Assembly: GCF_000186865.1 (NCBI RefSeq)
Contig: NW_008705568.1
Span: 1,226,603 to 1,290,602, forward strand
Reading direction: 5' to 3'
Source of the DNA: Aureococcus anophagefferens
Lineage: Eukaryota > Sar > Pelagophyceae > Pelagomonadales > Pelagomonadaceae
Length of the DNA stretch: 64,000 nucleotides
Each line of letters opens with the position of its first letter. The first letter of the stretch is position 1. A program made the position numbers and the translations under genes. Below the pieces are notes generated by a model. The model made no database searches. It worked only from the letters and a program-made list of their open reading frames with translations, and was not told where the DNA came from. Positions 10,239 to 20,940 of the stretch are shown here, in pieces.

Positions 10239-11789
10239 TAAAAACGCGGCGTCGCCGCCGCGGCCGAGACGAAAAGGGCGCCGAGCGCCGCGGCGTTCGC
10301 GGCGACAGCCGCGCGGGCTCGAAGAGCAGGGCCCGCGGCAGCGCGACGCAGAGGAAGGGCAGGTGCGACAGGTCCGCCGCGGGCAGGTCCGCGGCCAGCC
10401 GCTGGAGCTGGCGCTGGTACCAGCCGTAGTTGAGGCCCGGCACGAGCAGGCGCCGCAGCGCCCGCGGCGCGCGCCGCGGCGCGGGCGCCGGCGCCGGCGG
10501 CGCGCCGCCATCGCCCGCGAGCCAGCGGCGGGCGACGTCGGCGTCGACGCACGCGGCCCGGCAGACGCCGACGAGATCCGCGGCGCCGAGCGCGCGCGCC
10601 GCGGCCGCCGGGGACCCGACGCCGCCCGTGAGCATGACGGCGACGCCGCGCGCGTGCCCCCGGAGGTCGCGCGCGAGCGTCGCGAACAGGGCGCCGCGCG
10701 CGTCGGCGCCGGCGAAGTCCGCCGCGTCGCCGAGGCAGGCCATGCCGGACGCGTACGTGCCGCCGGAGACCTCGATCACCTGCGTGGAACTCAGATCTTC
10801 AACCCGACTTCAATGTGAGCGTATTTGAACGTTTCGACGCAAGCTCTTCGGCTCTGCTTCGAGAACTCGACGAGAGCGATCGATTCGTCCAAAAATCAGC
10901 CGAATCGACTTCGATGTGACCGAGCTAGAGAATTTCAAAGTTTGGTCGGGACGTCCCAAACCGGCGGTTGATTTCCACACAGCTCGATCACGTCGACGCG
11001 CGCCTCGTCGGCCGCGAGCGCGCGGACGACCGCCGCGGCGCCGTCGCGATCGAAGCCGCCGGCCTCGAAGTCCGACGCGTTCACCTTGACGGCCAGCAGC
11101 TTCCCGGGGCCCATGGCCCGTCGCGCCGCGCGGCACGCGAGCAGCAGCGCGCGCGACCGCCGGGCCGCGTCGCCGCCGTAGGCGTCGCGCCGCGCGTTGC
11201 CCCGCGGCGACAGGAACTGGGAGAGCAGGTAGCCGTGGGCCGCGTGGACCTGGACGCCGTCGAAGCCGAGCGCCGCGCACCGGCCCGCGCAATCGCCGAA
11301 CGCTTCCACCACGTCCTCGACCTCGGCCGGTGCCATCGCGACGGGCGACCGGTGCAGCGGCGGGCCGACGCCCGCGAGGCGCAGGGGCACGGCCGACGGC
11401 GCCCGGGGCCGCGCCCAGGACGCCGCGACGGGCGACTGGCGGCCCGGGTGCGAGAGCTGCGCGATCGCGACCGCGCCGCGCCGCCGCGCGGCCGCGGCCC
11501 ACGCCGCGACGGCGGCCCCGTCCGTCGCCGCGTCGACGACGACGTTCCGCGGCGCCTCGAGCGCGCACCGGCAGACCATGACGTTGCCCGTGATGATGAG
11601 ACCGAAGCCGCCGGCGCCCCAGCGCTCGTAGAGGCGCACGAGCCGCGGCGTGGCGTCGTTGGTGCGCGGCGTGCCGAGGTGTTCCGACGTAGCCGCCTTG
11701 CAGAGGCGATTGCGCAGCGTCAGGCCGCAGCGCAGCTCGAGCGGCGCGCCGAGCGCCGCAGGCGCGGGCGGCGCCTCGGGAGAGTCCAT
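10239..11789 (-). CDS. NADH:flavin oxidoreductase of the Old Yellow Enzyme family, C-terminus lost in gap
   Basis: Exon 1 (11789-10992) encodes most of a TIM-barrel FMN oxidoreductase. LRNRLCKAATSE is the phosphate/FMN N-terminal motif, AQLSHPGRQ follows, and VQVHAAHGYLLSQFLSP..N.R.D.YGG is the diagnostic core of bacterial-type 2,4-dienoyl-CoA reductase/OYE proteins. Exon 2 (10779 downwards) continues VIEVSGGTYASG... through a Gly-rich strand (MLTGGVGS) to the gap. The intron is an introner with a GT donor and phase 0. It probably reduces activated alkenes with NAD(P)H; substrate is unknown. I start at the first ATG (11789). Confidence 0.85.
10780..10982 (+). mobile_element. Introner element in the OYE gene
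   Basis: A 203-bp copy with termini ctgcgtggaactcagatc / ggttgatttccacacag is flanked by ctcgatcac at 10771-10779 and 10983-10991 (9/9). It is antisense to the host gene, and on the minus strand the duplication supplies the GT donor (GTGATCGAG) and the element supplies the CAG acceptor. Spliced product reads ...RVDVIEVSGGT. Confidence 0.92.
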
Positions 11790-11837
11790 CGGCACGGCGA
11801 GTCAACGATGAAACGTTGCTGTAACCTTGAACCGCTC

Positions 11838-13603
11838 TTACGCCTGGTAGAAGGTCTCGGGTAGGACCTGGGTGAGCCACTTGTCCACGGGGGGCTTGCG
11901 GTCCGTCCTCTTGTCGACGTAGTGCCAGAGGCCGTCGTCGTCCGGGGCCTCCGGCTCGTGGATGTCGACGGACGCGGGGCATTTCCCGGCGATCGCGCAC
12001 ATCATCGCGTAGATCATCGTGGAGAAGTAGGACCGGGCGCCCATGCCCACGGCGAGCTTGCAGTGCGCGACGAGGTGCCAGGCGAGGAGGAACTGGTAGA
12101 GCTCCTCGGACCCGACGGGCTCGCCCGTGACCTGGGCAGGACAAGAGTGCGAAATTCCCAACTTCAAAGGCTCCTCTCTCGGCCATTTTCCGCTCGTTTC
12201 GGCTGATTTTTGGACGAGCGATCATCTCTCGGAACGGTCTCGAAGCGTGGATGCTTTTCCCAGAACGCGCGCGCGTGGAACACTCACGTTGAAGCGACGT
12301 TGAATCACCCTTGTCCTGCCCTGCCCGTGACCGGGTCCCAGCGGTAGTTGAAGCCGCCCGTCTTGCAGATGGGCTTGTGGTACTGGCGCTCGCAGTCGAC
12401 CTTGGCCAGCTCCTCGTTGGCGACGACGGCCGTCGTCGACACGAGGGGCCGGCCCGGCGCCACGGTCAGCAGCTCGACGCCGTGCGCGGCGCCGACGGCC
12501 GCCGCGCGCGCCTCGACGTCCGCGTCGTCGGTCATGAGCATCATGGGCACGGCCTCGCTGAAGTTCTGGCCGGCGACGGCGCCGAGGTGGAACTTCGCCC
12601 AGCCCACGTACTCGTCGAAGGTCGCGTTCGGCGGGAAGTGGTGGTTGTGGCCCTCCTCGGCCGGCAGGAACGCCTTCGTGTACTTGTCGCCGTGGCGCAC
12701 GTGGACGACGGCGCAGGCGCCCGAGTCGACCGTCGCTCGCCAGGACGGGTGGTCCCGCAGCCACGCGGCCGCGCGCCGCCTCAACTCCATCCGCGTCTTG
12801 AAATTCGGCCGCATCGCGATGGCCGCGAAGGCGATCATGAAGTGGGCCTCGCCGTGGCCCGGGTTCAGCGTCCGCGGGAAGCGCCGCACGCCCCGCCGCT
12901 TCGCCGACGGGTCCACGTAGTAGCGCTCGCAGGTCCAGTTCGTCTCCTTCCGCCAGTCCCAGGGCCCCGGCGCCGCGCGCGCGCACTCGCCCTCGCCGAG
13001 GGCGTTCTCGGGCCCCACGCGGGGCCGCGCGCAGGACGTCTGGGGCAGCCAGAAGCACTCCATGTCCTTGTAGAAGGCGTTTTGATGGCCGCCGGGCCCG
13101 CACGCCGCGTCGTCGAGCAGGAAGTTCGGCACGCCCTCGAAGCGGTAGGGCAGCTTGTGCTTCATGGCCGTGTGGATGAAGGCGCGGGCCATGGAGAACA
13201 TGCGGTTGCCCAGGTACGTGCCGCTGTGGCGCGACACGACGACGACGCGGTCGCACGTGCCGTTGAACTGCTGCTGCCAAAACCGCCGGAGCACCGCCGC
13301 GAGCTTGGGCGGCTGGATGCGGAGCTCGACGCGCGGGCAGGGCCCGTCGCGCTGGTAGACGGCGCCGACGTCCCAGCGCCAGTCGAGGTGGTGCCCCAGG
13401 AACGCGTCCACGGCGGCCTCGGACGTCTCGAGCCTGCAGGCGACGGCGACGATGTGCGTGTTCTTCGACGCCGCCGCTTCGAGCGCGCGCAGGTCCTCCT
13501 CGACGCTGCCCCCCCGGAGCTCCATGTCCTTGGTCCGCCCGCCCTCCCAGGCCGCGGACGCGGCGAACGACGCCAGCCCGAGGGCTTTTGCGAGCATTCT
13601 CAT
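11838..13603 (-). CDS. GT23-like alpha-1,6-fucosyltransferase (type II Golgi protein)
   Basis: Exons 13603-12332 and 12131-11838 join in phase 0 to about 521 residues. A short hydrophobic N-terminus (MRMLAKALGLASFAASAAW) could be a signal anchor. The mid region has SRHSGTYLGNRMFSMARAFI. The motif VVHVRHGDKYTK matches the VHVRRGDK donor-binding motif of FUT8/NodZ-type fucosyltransferases. The C-terminus (SEELYQFLLAWHLVAHCKLAVGMGARSYFS) resembles the GDP-fucose-binding end of that fold. It is expected to act on N-glycans or other glycoconjugates in the Golgi. The start could instead be 13627 or 13597. The single intron is an introner. Confidence 0.75.
12132..12322 (-). mobile_element. Introner element in the fucosyltransferase gene
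   Basis: A 191-bp copy with inverted ends ctgggcaggacaag / cttgtcctgccct lies between gcccgtgac duplications at 12123-12131 and 12323-12331. It has the same orientation as the host gene; GT donor from the duplication, CAG acceptor from the element. It belongs to the subfamily with internal 'attcaacgtcgcttcaacgtg', shared with the copy at 18773. Confidence 0.92.
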
Positions 13604-13732
13604 AGGATTATAATTATGGTCGATCAAAATGTTGGGCTGCTCGGTGAACTACACCACGCCAGGGACGCCCCAGGCGGCTCTAGATCTCCCTCTCGAGCGG
13701 CGCCGTCCCGGCACATTCCGAGGCTTACGAAC

Positions 13733-15058
13733 CTAGCGCGCCCGCCGGGCGAGCCTGGCGCCGCGCTTCGCGGCCTTCGCGGCGGCCGCGGCGGCGACGG
13801 GCCGCGCGAGGCGGAGCGCGCCGCGCGCCGCGGGCTGGGACGCGAGGGCGGCGGTCCCGGCGGCGCCGAGCGCGGCGGCGGCGACGCGGCCCGCGGGGAA
13901 GCGGCGCCTCGGACGCGGCGGCGGCGCCGGCGGCGGCCGCGGCGGCGCGAGGCCCGCGGCGCCGAAGGCCGCGGCCGCGACGGCGAGCGCCGCCGCCAGC
14001 CACCGCCGGGGCCGCGGCGCCGCCCTGGGCGCCGGCGCCGGTGCCGGCGCGGGGGCGCGCGGCTTGCGCACCGCGAGCGGCGACAGCGGCTCGAAGGACG
14101 AGTTCCGGTTCACCTTGAAGAGCGCCGTGGGCTGCGGCCGCCCGGGCCGCGCGGTCGCCGCGCCGCGCTTCGACGGGATGGACGGCGCGCGGGGCGGCCG
14201 CGCGTTGAACTTCGCCGGCGAGGGGAAGGGGCTGTAGCCGCCGTCGCGGTCCTCGCCCTCGACGAACGTGAGTTCGACGGGGCGCGGCGCGGACGCGATC
14301 GCGCGCTCGAGCTCGCGCAGGTCCTCCTCGGACGTGCACTCGACGATGACCTTGCCGTTGACGGCGATGAGCTCGTCCGTGCGCCGCACGCCGTGGTTTA
14401 ACGCGGGCTCGCGGACGCCGTCGACGACGACGAAGCGCCGGCCGTCGTCGCCGTACTTCGCCAAAGCGACGGTCACGCCGAGCCGCCCGGGGCCGAAGCG
14501 CGCGGCGTAGACGAGGCCCAACGCGTCCATCTCCGCCACGTAGTCGCGCAGCAGGCCCCGCACCGTGCCGTGGTAGCGGACCGCGACGTCTCCCAGCGCC
14601 GCCTCGCGGTCCTCGACGCGCCGCGACGCCGCGACGTCGTCGCGGAACGACGACTCGGCGCGCAGGCACGCCCGGTCCCAGGCGTCGGGGCCCGACCGGT
14701 GGCGGGCCCGGGCCTCGCCGCGGAACTTGGAGGGCTCCGACTCGCCGAGGAGCTCGGACCACTCGACCGCGTTGAGCGACGTCGTCGCGCCGTCGAGGAG
14801 CGGCATGTGCGTGTGGCGCACGAGGCGCTGGAGCGCCTTCCACAGCGACTTCTTCTTCGTGCGCGCGCGCTTGTGCGACGACCGCGGCGACATGTCGGCG
14901 TCGGCGCCGTCGAGGAGCTCCTCGAAGCTCATCGAGCCCTCGTCGGCGAGGGCGATGCCCGCGACGACCTTGCGCGGCGACGGCGCCACGACCTTGCGCG
15001 GCGACGGCGCCACGGCCACGGCCGGCGACGCCCAGGCCGGGCTGTAGAGCTGCGCCAT
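13733..15058 (-). CDS. PDZ-domain protein with C-terminal hydrophobic region
   Basis: The 441-residue frame needs no intron. The N-terminus carries a tandem repeat (APSPRKVV twice). A PDZ domain spans roughly residues 195-275: LGVTVALAKYG carries the carboxylate-binding loop, then DELIAVNGKVI and the final strand PVELTFVEG. A Pro/Ala/Arg-rich region follows, containing a possible membrane segment near residue 355 (WLAAALAVAAAAFGAAGLA). The tail is basic (KAAKRGARLARRAR). I infer a membrane-associated scaffold. The PDZ call is good; partners are unknown. Confidence 0.65.
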   Translation of the reverse strand: MAQLYSPAWASPAVAVAPSPRKVVAPSPRKVVAGIALADEGSMSFEELLDGADADMSPRSSHKRARTKKKSLWKALQRLVRHTHMPLLDGATTSLNAVEWSELLGESEPSKFRGEARARHRSGPDAWDRACLRAESSFRDDVAASRRVEDREAALGDVAVRYHGTVRGLLRDYVAEMDALGLVYAARFGPGRLGVTVALAKYGDDGRRFVVVDGVREPALNHGVRRTDELIAVNGKVIVECTSEEDLRELERAIASAPRPVELTFVEGEDRDGGYSPFPSPAKFNARPPRAPSIPSKRGAATARPGRPQPTALFKVNRNSSFEPLSPLAVRKPRAPAPAPAPAPRAAPRPRRWLAAALAVAAAAFGAAGLAPPRPPPAPPPRPRRRFPAGRVAAAALGAAGTAALASQPAARGALRLARPVAAAAAAKAAKRGARLARRAR

Positions 15059-15245
15059 GCGCCGATAGTGTACTCGCGTTCGGCCGTCGAGGGCGGTGGA
15101 CGAGATGAGAAACAGCCGCGCTTGAATTCTTCAACCCTTCAGCAACAATCCGATGATTACCTGCGGGCAGCGGCAGCCCCCAAAAGACAACCGTCGGCTG
15201 ACCAGCGCCGTCTCTCCTCGCCTTCGTCCTCCGAACACGAGCACC

Positions 15246-15729
15246 ATGGGCGCCCAACGAGAACCGATCGGCATGACCCGCGCGCCGCGGCGTCCGCGCT
15301 CGCCCGAGGGCCGTCGCGCGACGCGAACGCCCGCCGCAGGCGCCAAGACGTGGACCCGCGAGGTCGAGAACGCCTACCGCTTCCAGTGCGCCGGCTGGCG
15401 ATCCATGGAGGAGTACGAGACCTCGGTGCGTGCCCCCCCCCGCCCACGCCTCGCGGCGCCCCGCCGCCTCTCGCGAGGCCGCCGGAAGACCATCCCCGGC
15501 GCGGCCGCCGCCGGACCGGACCCGCCGACGCCCGAGCGAGCGCGCCCATCCCCCTCCCCCGCCGCAGAACTACGAGATGGACACCTGGGAGGACCTCGGC
15601 CTCGTGCAGAAGCTCCAGACGAAGTCGAACGGCTACTTCATGTACTTCAAGCGCGACCGGGAGTGCCTCGACAAGTACCTGCCTCGCGTGAAGCTCTTCG
15701 AGTACGCGGAGGAGAAGGACCACAAGTGA
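15246..15729 (+). CDS. MEIG1: MEIG1 homologue (meiosis/sperm-tail associated small protein)
   Basis: Exons 15246-15425 and 15568-15729 join in phase 0 across a 142-nt GT-AG intron (tcg|gtgcgtg ... cgccgcag|aac) to 113 residues. The conserved block WTREVENAYRFQCAGW.S..EY matches animal MEIG1 (W-x2-E(I/V)EN-x-YRFQ-x-AG(Y/W)). The second exon (W.D.G.V.KLQ...NG.F.YF...REC.DK...RVK.F.Y) matches the rest of that family, including the REC-x-DK motif. MEIG1 binds PACRG and is needed for axoneme or manchette functions in animals. The start has the context gcaccATGggc. Confidence 0.85.
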
Positions 15730-15950
15730 GCCGTCGCTCAAAGGCCGCAGTCGCCCTCGCCGGCGCGCGGCGAACGTCCCGACCCCTCGAAGACTCCACG
15801 ACCCCCCCCGCCGCGCGCGCGTTCCCGCCGCCGCGCGGAAAGACCACGACGCCTCTGTTCGACCGCGACGTCGACCGCCGCCCGCGCGCCTCCTAAGCGC
15901 GGGCTCCTTGTGAATTTTTGCTTACTTTTTTTTCGGGGGCGAGGCCACTC

Positions 15951-17320
15951 CTAGGCCTCGCGCTCGTGGGGGCCCATGATCTCGTTGAGCTCGCCGAAGG
16001 ACGGCAGGCTCGGCGTGTAGTTGGAGCCGATGCCGAAGACCTGGCCGTTGAAGTTGACCGCGAAGCCGCTGTGCTTCGCGGACTGCTTGGAGCCGTGGAT
16101 GTAGCGCGTGGACTTGACGCCGTCCATGGACGTGAGGAGGAACTGGAGCGCGTCCCAGCTCTTGAAGTGGACGTCCTCGAAGTTCTCGAGGCGCTCGATG
16201 TCGATGACGTTGTAGGCGACGTCGCCGCGCGACGTGTTCATCTGCTGCGTGATGTTGATGCCGCTGTTGCCGAAGACGGAGAGGATGTCGCCGAGCATGC
16301 CCGGCCGGTTCTCGTTGACGAGGCAGACGCGCATGACCGTGTCGTCGCGGACGGGGAGCGTGGTGGTGGGGAAGTTCACGGAGTCGCGGATGGAACCCGT
16401 CTGCAGGAACAACGACGTCGTGTCCGCGGCCATGGCCGCCGCGTTCTCCTCGGCCTCGTCGGTGGACGCGCCGAGGTGGGGGATCGTGATGACGTTGGGG
16501 CGCTTCGAGAGCTCGGGGCCGACGGCGAAGTCGCAGACGTAGCGCCCGGTCGCGCCCGAATCGAAGAACGCGGCGAGGCCGCCTCGTCGACCAGTTCGCC
16601 GCGCGCGAAGTTGAGGAGGCAGGCGTCCCGCTTCATGTGGCCGAGGAACTCGGAACCCACCAAGCCCTTCGTGTGGTCGTTGTAGGGCGCGTGCAGCGTC
16701 ACGTAGTCCGAGACCGCCGCGAGCTCGTCCAGCGTGTCGACCATCTTCATCTTGCGCCCCGGCAGGCGCAGCGCGCCCTCGACGGATAAGGACGGATCAT
16801 ACCCGACAACGTCCATGCCGAAGCCCAGGGCGGCCTTGAGCACCGCCGCGCCGATCGCGCCGAGGCCGACCACCCCCAGGGTCTTCCCAGCGATCTCGCG
16901 CCCGCCGAACAAGGCCTTGTCCTTCTCGATGCGCTCGTGGGCCGTGCCCTCGGCGTGGAGGCCGTCCATGTGGAAGGCGCCCTCGATGACGCCCCGCGAC
17001 GACATGAAGAGCGCGCAGAGCACGAGCTCCTTGACCGCGTTCGCGTTCGCGCCCGGCGTGTTGAAGACGGGCACGCCGAGCTCCGTCATGCGGGCGACGT
17101 TGCAGTTGTTCGTGCCCGCGCCGCAGCGCGCGATGGACCGGCACATGATGGGCACGTCGCTCTCCGTGAGCTTGTGGGACCGCAGGAGGATGGCGTGGGC
17201 GTTCGTCTCGCTGCTTTCGGCGATGCGGAAGATCGCCGGGTCGAAGCGGGCGAGGCCCGCCGCGTTGAGCTTGTTGAAGGTCTTGATGGCCATGCGCGAC
17301 GCCGCCGCCGGCGAGGCCAT
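15951..17320 (-). CDS. serA: D-3-phosphoglycerate dehydrogenase (serine biosynthesis), one-base frameshift in this sequence
   Basis: The enzyme oxidises 3-phosphoglycerate to 3-phosphohydroxypyruvate. The reading frame from 17320 shows CGAGTNN, the Rossmann motif GVVGLGAIGAAVLKAALGFG, LHAPYND and NFARGELVDE. It shifts frame around 16573-16584, after which the second frame continues with the rest of the catalytic domain and a C-terminal ACT domain (MRVCLVNENRPGMLGDILSVF). Restoring one missing base gives an uninterrupted 456-residue protein, the size of the E. coli SerA type. A sequencing error is the simplest explanation. No plastid leader is obvious. The ACT domain implies serine feedback, as in SerA. 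Confidence 0.85.
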
Positions 17321-17433
17321 GGCTGGGGGTGGTGTGGGCAACCGCGGGCGAGCTTCCCTAGGACTTCCTCCACCTCGTGTCGTGCCGCGCCTCTTGCAAT
17401 GCCAGTTGCGGCACAGCTGCGGCAACCGAGGGC

Positions 17434-17455
17434 AATAATATATATATTATAAACT
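17434..17455 (-). promoter_or_regulatory. AT-rich TATA-like tract upstream of the phosphoglycerate dehydrogenase gene
   Basis: A run of 22 nearly pure A/T bases (aataatatatatattataaac) stands out in a GC-rich background, about 115 bp upstream of the ATG at 17320. It could be a promoter element of that gene, or lie in the 3' region of the neighbouring kinase gene. Position and composition are the only evidence. Confidence 0.3.
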
Positions 17456-17488
17456 CATCGACGCCGTCCGCGAACGACATCGGCGCAC

Positions 17489-19765
17489 TTACGCGAGCAG
17501 CGCGCAGGCCCGCGCGAGCACGAGCCCGCCCACCACGACCGCACCGACGGCCGCCGCGCGCTTCGCGCGCGCGACGCGCGCGCCGTCGTCGAGGAACGCG
17601 GCGAAACCGCGGACCCACGCGTCCGCGCGGCCGTAGCCGACGTCGTGGACCCAGTCGGACCGCGCGTGGCCGAAGAGCCGCGACCGCAGGTCCGCGCCCT
17701 CGAGCAGCCCGCGGAAGAAGCGCTCGGGGTCCGCGTCGAGCGCGGCCCGCTCGCGGTCGAGGAACGCCGCGGCGGCCGCGCGGAGCCGCGCGGGCACGCG
17801 GTCGTCCTCGAGGAGCGCCGCGCCGCGCCGGATCCAGGCGTGGTCCAGCGGCAGCGCCAGCAGCAGGTGGTCCACGCCCCGGCCGAGGTCGAAGGGCAGG
17901 TCGCGCCGCTGCGGGTTCCGCGCGACGAAATCCCGGAGTGCGCTCCGCGCGAACGGCGCCCACCGCCGCACGACGGACACGGAGCCCAGGCCCGCCGCCC
18001 GCAGGCAGCGCCGCAGCGCCGACACCGTGCGCCCGTAGAAGATGACCTCCGAGGGGACGGCCGTGAACATGGGCACGTTCGAGATGTCGTGCTGGATCAT
18101 GTACGACAATCTCTCGAAGACCTCCCGGTCGACGCCCGCGTCGTCGGACGTGGAGTCGAAGAACTGGTAGAGCAGCGCCGTGCGCGCCGCCGCGTCGAGG
18201 CCGCTCTCCTCCAGGTTCGAGAACGCGTAGCGGTCCGCGAGCGCGGAGCTCAGGCCGTCCGCCTCGAAGCACGCGTCCAGAATGTCGCGGCTCCGCGTGT
18301 TCAGCAGGAGCACGAGCCGCGCGACGGACGCGACCTGCGCCGGCTTGAGCTCCGCGCACTGGCCCCAGTCGATGAGCGCGACCTTCCTGGACCCGTCGAG
18401 GACCAGCACGTTGCCCGGGTGCGCGTCCGCGTGGAAGAAACCGTCCAGGAAGAGCGTCGCGCCGATCGCGTCGACGACGCGGAGCAGGTTCCGTTCGACG
18501 GCGGCGTCGCCCTTGGTCGGCGGCGGCGGCGGCGCGGCGTTTCGGTCGAGGGCGCCCTCGTCGGCGTCGTCGTCCGAGTGCGAGCGCTCGCGCTCGAGCC
18601 GCGTCCTCGGCGGCGACGGCGGCGGCGACGCGGCTTTGGCCGCGTAGGCCGCGAGGGTCGTGCCCGGCAGGAACTCCTGGACGAGGACGCTCTCGGAGCA
18701 GAGGCCCGGCACGGCCGCGGGGATGACGACGTCGCCGAAGCCGCGCTTCCGGAAGAGCGCGGCCGCGCGCTCCTGGGCAGCACAAGAGTGATTCAACGTC
18801 GCTTCAACGTGAGTGTTCCGCGCGCGCGCGTTCCGGAAAAAGCACCCACGCTTCGAGACCGTTCCGAGAGATGAACGCTCGTCCAAAAATCAGCCGAAAC
18901 GAGTGGAAAATGGCCGAGATCGGAGCCTTTGAAGTTGGGGAATTTCGCACCCTTTTGCTGCCCTGGCGCGCTCCATGTTCCGCACTTCCAATGTAAAATC
19001 GAGCTCCAGCGGCAGATTCGCCTCGACCTCGTCGAGGATCGCGACGATCGTCGCCTCCATGTGGAGCTCGAGGATCGCGTTCACCTGCTCGCAGAGGATG
19101 CGCTGGTTCTTGAGGTCCATGACGAGGTTCCGACGGACGTCGTCGTAGATGACCTTGACGGCGACGTCCTGGAAGGGCTTCTCGCCCTTGGCCCGCCGCG
19201 GCGCGGGCGCCTTGAGGACGCCGCGGTGGACCTGGCCGATGGACGCCGCGGCCAGGGGGGTCTCGTCCAAACTCAGGAACTTGCCGCGGTAGTCCGCGCC
19301 GAGGTCGCCCGCGGCCGTCGCGTCGACGGCGGCCCAGGGCCGTTTTCGCGCGTTCTGGAAGGCGAACTGCAGATGCTTCTCAAAGGCCGGGGGCAGCAGC
19401 GTCCCCTGGGCCGCGGCGAACTGCGCCGTCTTCAGGTAGACGGAGCCGAGGTCGTCGTACATGGCGCCGACGGCGGGGCCCGCCTGCTCGTGCTGCGCGT
19501 CGAGCACCTTGTCGCGCTCGACGCGGTAGCGCTCGTCGTCGTCGGCGTGCTCCTCGCGCAGCTTGTTCACCGTGCGCATGGTCACGACGTACTCGGCCAG
19601 GATGGGCGTGAAGTGGCCCAGGATCTTCAGCGTGCGCTCGGCGTCGCAGAAGCTGTCGGAGATGCTCGCGAGGAAGACGCTCTCGCCGTCGACGCCGAGC
19701 AGCCGCGACACGCGCGACGTGTAGCTCGGCTCCACGTGGTCGCCCAGGAGCATGGCCTGCATCAT
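17489..19765 (-). CDS. UbiB/ADCK (ABC1) family atypical kinase, membrane-anchored
   Basis: Exons about 19765-18974 and 18772-17489 give 691 residues. UbiB hallmarks are present: KxGQ-like KTAQ with LPPAF, the Ala-rich nucleotide loop AAASIGQVHRG, the catalytic Lys strand VAVKVIY, LELDFTLEVRNMER, then in exon 2 SVLVQEFLPG, the catalytic HADAHPGNVLV and the metal-binding ALIDWGQ. A C-terminal hydrophobic helix (AAAVGAVVVGGLVLARACALL) suggests membrane attachment. Family members support coenzyme Q or plastoquinone metabolism in mitochondria or plastids. The introner here leaves GA as the donor if cut at the usual position; an alternative GC donor six bases on would add two residues. Confidence 0.85.
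18773..18965 (+). mobile_element. Introner element in the UbiB kinase gene
   Basis: A 193-bp copy with ends ctgggcagcacaag / gctgccctg is flanked by gcgcgctc at 18765-18772 and 18966-18973. It is the same subfamily as the copy at 12132 but antisense to its host gene. On the minus strand the duplication begins GAGCGCGC, so the donor position used by the other copies reads GA instead of GT or GC. Confidence 0.9.
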
Positions 19766-19976
19766 CCCGACTCCCGGCGCGGGTGGTGGCGGGGCAGCCC
19801 CGATTCGGGAATGCTGACGCTGGTGCGAGCGGCACCGCCGGCCTCAAGGACGGCCCGGTTTGAAGCGCAAGCTGTTTCCTACGGGCGCAGAGGCGCACCC
19901 ACATCCTGCGCCTCGAGGACAGACCGAGACGGCGGACGAGAGGTAGGCGCTCCTTACGGACGCGCCGATCGGCCCC

Positions 19977-20735
19977 TCAGTACTTCGGCGGCCCGGCCGC
20001 CGCGTCGCCGCCGAAGGAGCCGCCGAGGAGCCCCTGGAGGGCGCTCCGCTCCGCGTCCGTGCGCGCGCCCGACGCCGCCTGCATGGCGAGGCGGTTGTCC
20101 TCGAGCGTGACGACGCGGCCCGTGCGCTTGTCCTGCACCATGAGGTACACGAAGTCGTCCATCTTGTTGGAGATCTCCGCGAAGACGAAGCCCTCGCTGT
20201 AGGGGCCCTTGACGTTGAAGCGCACGCGCAGCCGCTTCGACCCGTCCTGCTCGTCGTCGTAGGCCGTGTTCTCGATGAAGTTCCGGCGGCCCTCGCGGTG
20301 GCCGCCGTGGTCGCGGCCGTAGCCCTTGAGCGGGTCGCCGTAGATGCGCTGGACGCGCTCGTCGGCGACGACGACGGCGAAGGCGCGGTCGAAGACGCTG
20401 TTCGGCGACATCTTCGTCGGGAGCAGCTCGCGGACGATGTAGTAGCCGCAGACCGCCGCCAGCGACAGGCCCGCGGCCCACGCGCCCAGGTTCAGGCCGA
20501 CGCCGACCTTCTGCGCCGGCGTCAGCGGCACGAGGTCGTCGACGTCGCTCCCGTCACCCGCGGCCGGCGGCGCCGGCTTCGGCGCCTCGCTCAGCGGGCG
20601 CCGCGCGGGAGCGCACGCGGGCGGCCGGGCGAGCGCACTCGACGCCGCGGGCGGCCGCGCGACGACGGCGAGGCACCGCGGCGACGACCGCGCGACACCC
20701 GACCGGCTCGCGGCGGCGGCGAAGCGGCTCAGCAT
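19977..20735 (-). CDS. TIM21: TIM21, mitochondrial inner-membrane import subunit
   Basis: The 252-residue product starts MLSRFAAAASRSGVARSS, an Arg/Ser/Ala-rich mitochondrial presequence; the ATG at 20735 is chosen for this reason. One transmembrane helix follows at about residue 75-95 (LNLGAWAAGLSLAAVCGYYIV). The intermembrane-space domain shows the TIM21 signatures DPLKGYG, KRLRVRFNVKGPYSEG and a final strand region. In yeast, Tim21 links TOM to TIM23 and to respiratory complexes. The family call rests on the helix plus the DP-x-KGYG motif. It is divergent from the channel gene across about 205 bp. Confidence 0.85.
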   Translation of the reverse strand: MLSRFAAAASRSGVARSSPRCLAVVARPPAASSALARPPACAPARRPLSEAPKPAPPAAGDGSDVDDLVPLTPAQKVGVGLNLGAWAAGLSLAAVCGYYIVRELLPTKMSPNSVFDRAFAVVVADERVQRIYGDPLKGYGRDHGGHREGRRNFIENTAYDDEQDGSKRLRVRFNVKGPYSEGFVFAEISNKMDDFVYLMVQDKRTGRVVTLEDNRLAMQAASGARTDAERSALQGLLGGSFGGDAAAGPPKY

Positions 20736-20940
20736 AATGGCGTCGACGAGCGGCGCAGAGGCGAGGCTCTCCGAGGCAGCTGGATCGATGTCGAGAGCTC
20801 GCTGACGGCAACTTGGGAAAGCAGCCCATGTTGCAGGGCGGTTATGTCTGCACTCTCTTCCCATATTCACGCTGAAAACCGCAGAGAGGTCGTGGAGATG
20901 GCTGCGGGTGCCTAGCCTTCCAGGCCCCAACGACGCCACC
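20736..20940. promoter_or_regulatory. Shared upstream region of the divergent TIM21 and channel genes
   Basis: Only 205 bp separate the two start codons, so both promoters and 5' leaders must lie here. The tract around 20810-20880 is locally AT-richer (cccatattcacgctgaaaac). No defined motif is recognised. Confidence 0.35.

Noticed and set aside
13604..13700. Possible tRNA in the AT-rich segment upstream of the fucosyltransferase gene
   Set aside because: No cloverleaf with paired acceptor stem, anticodon stem and GTTCRA T-loop can be drawn.
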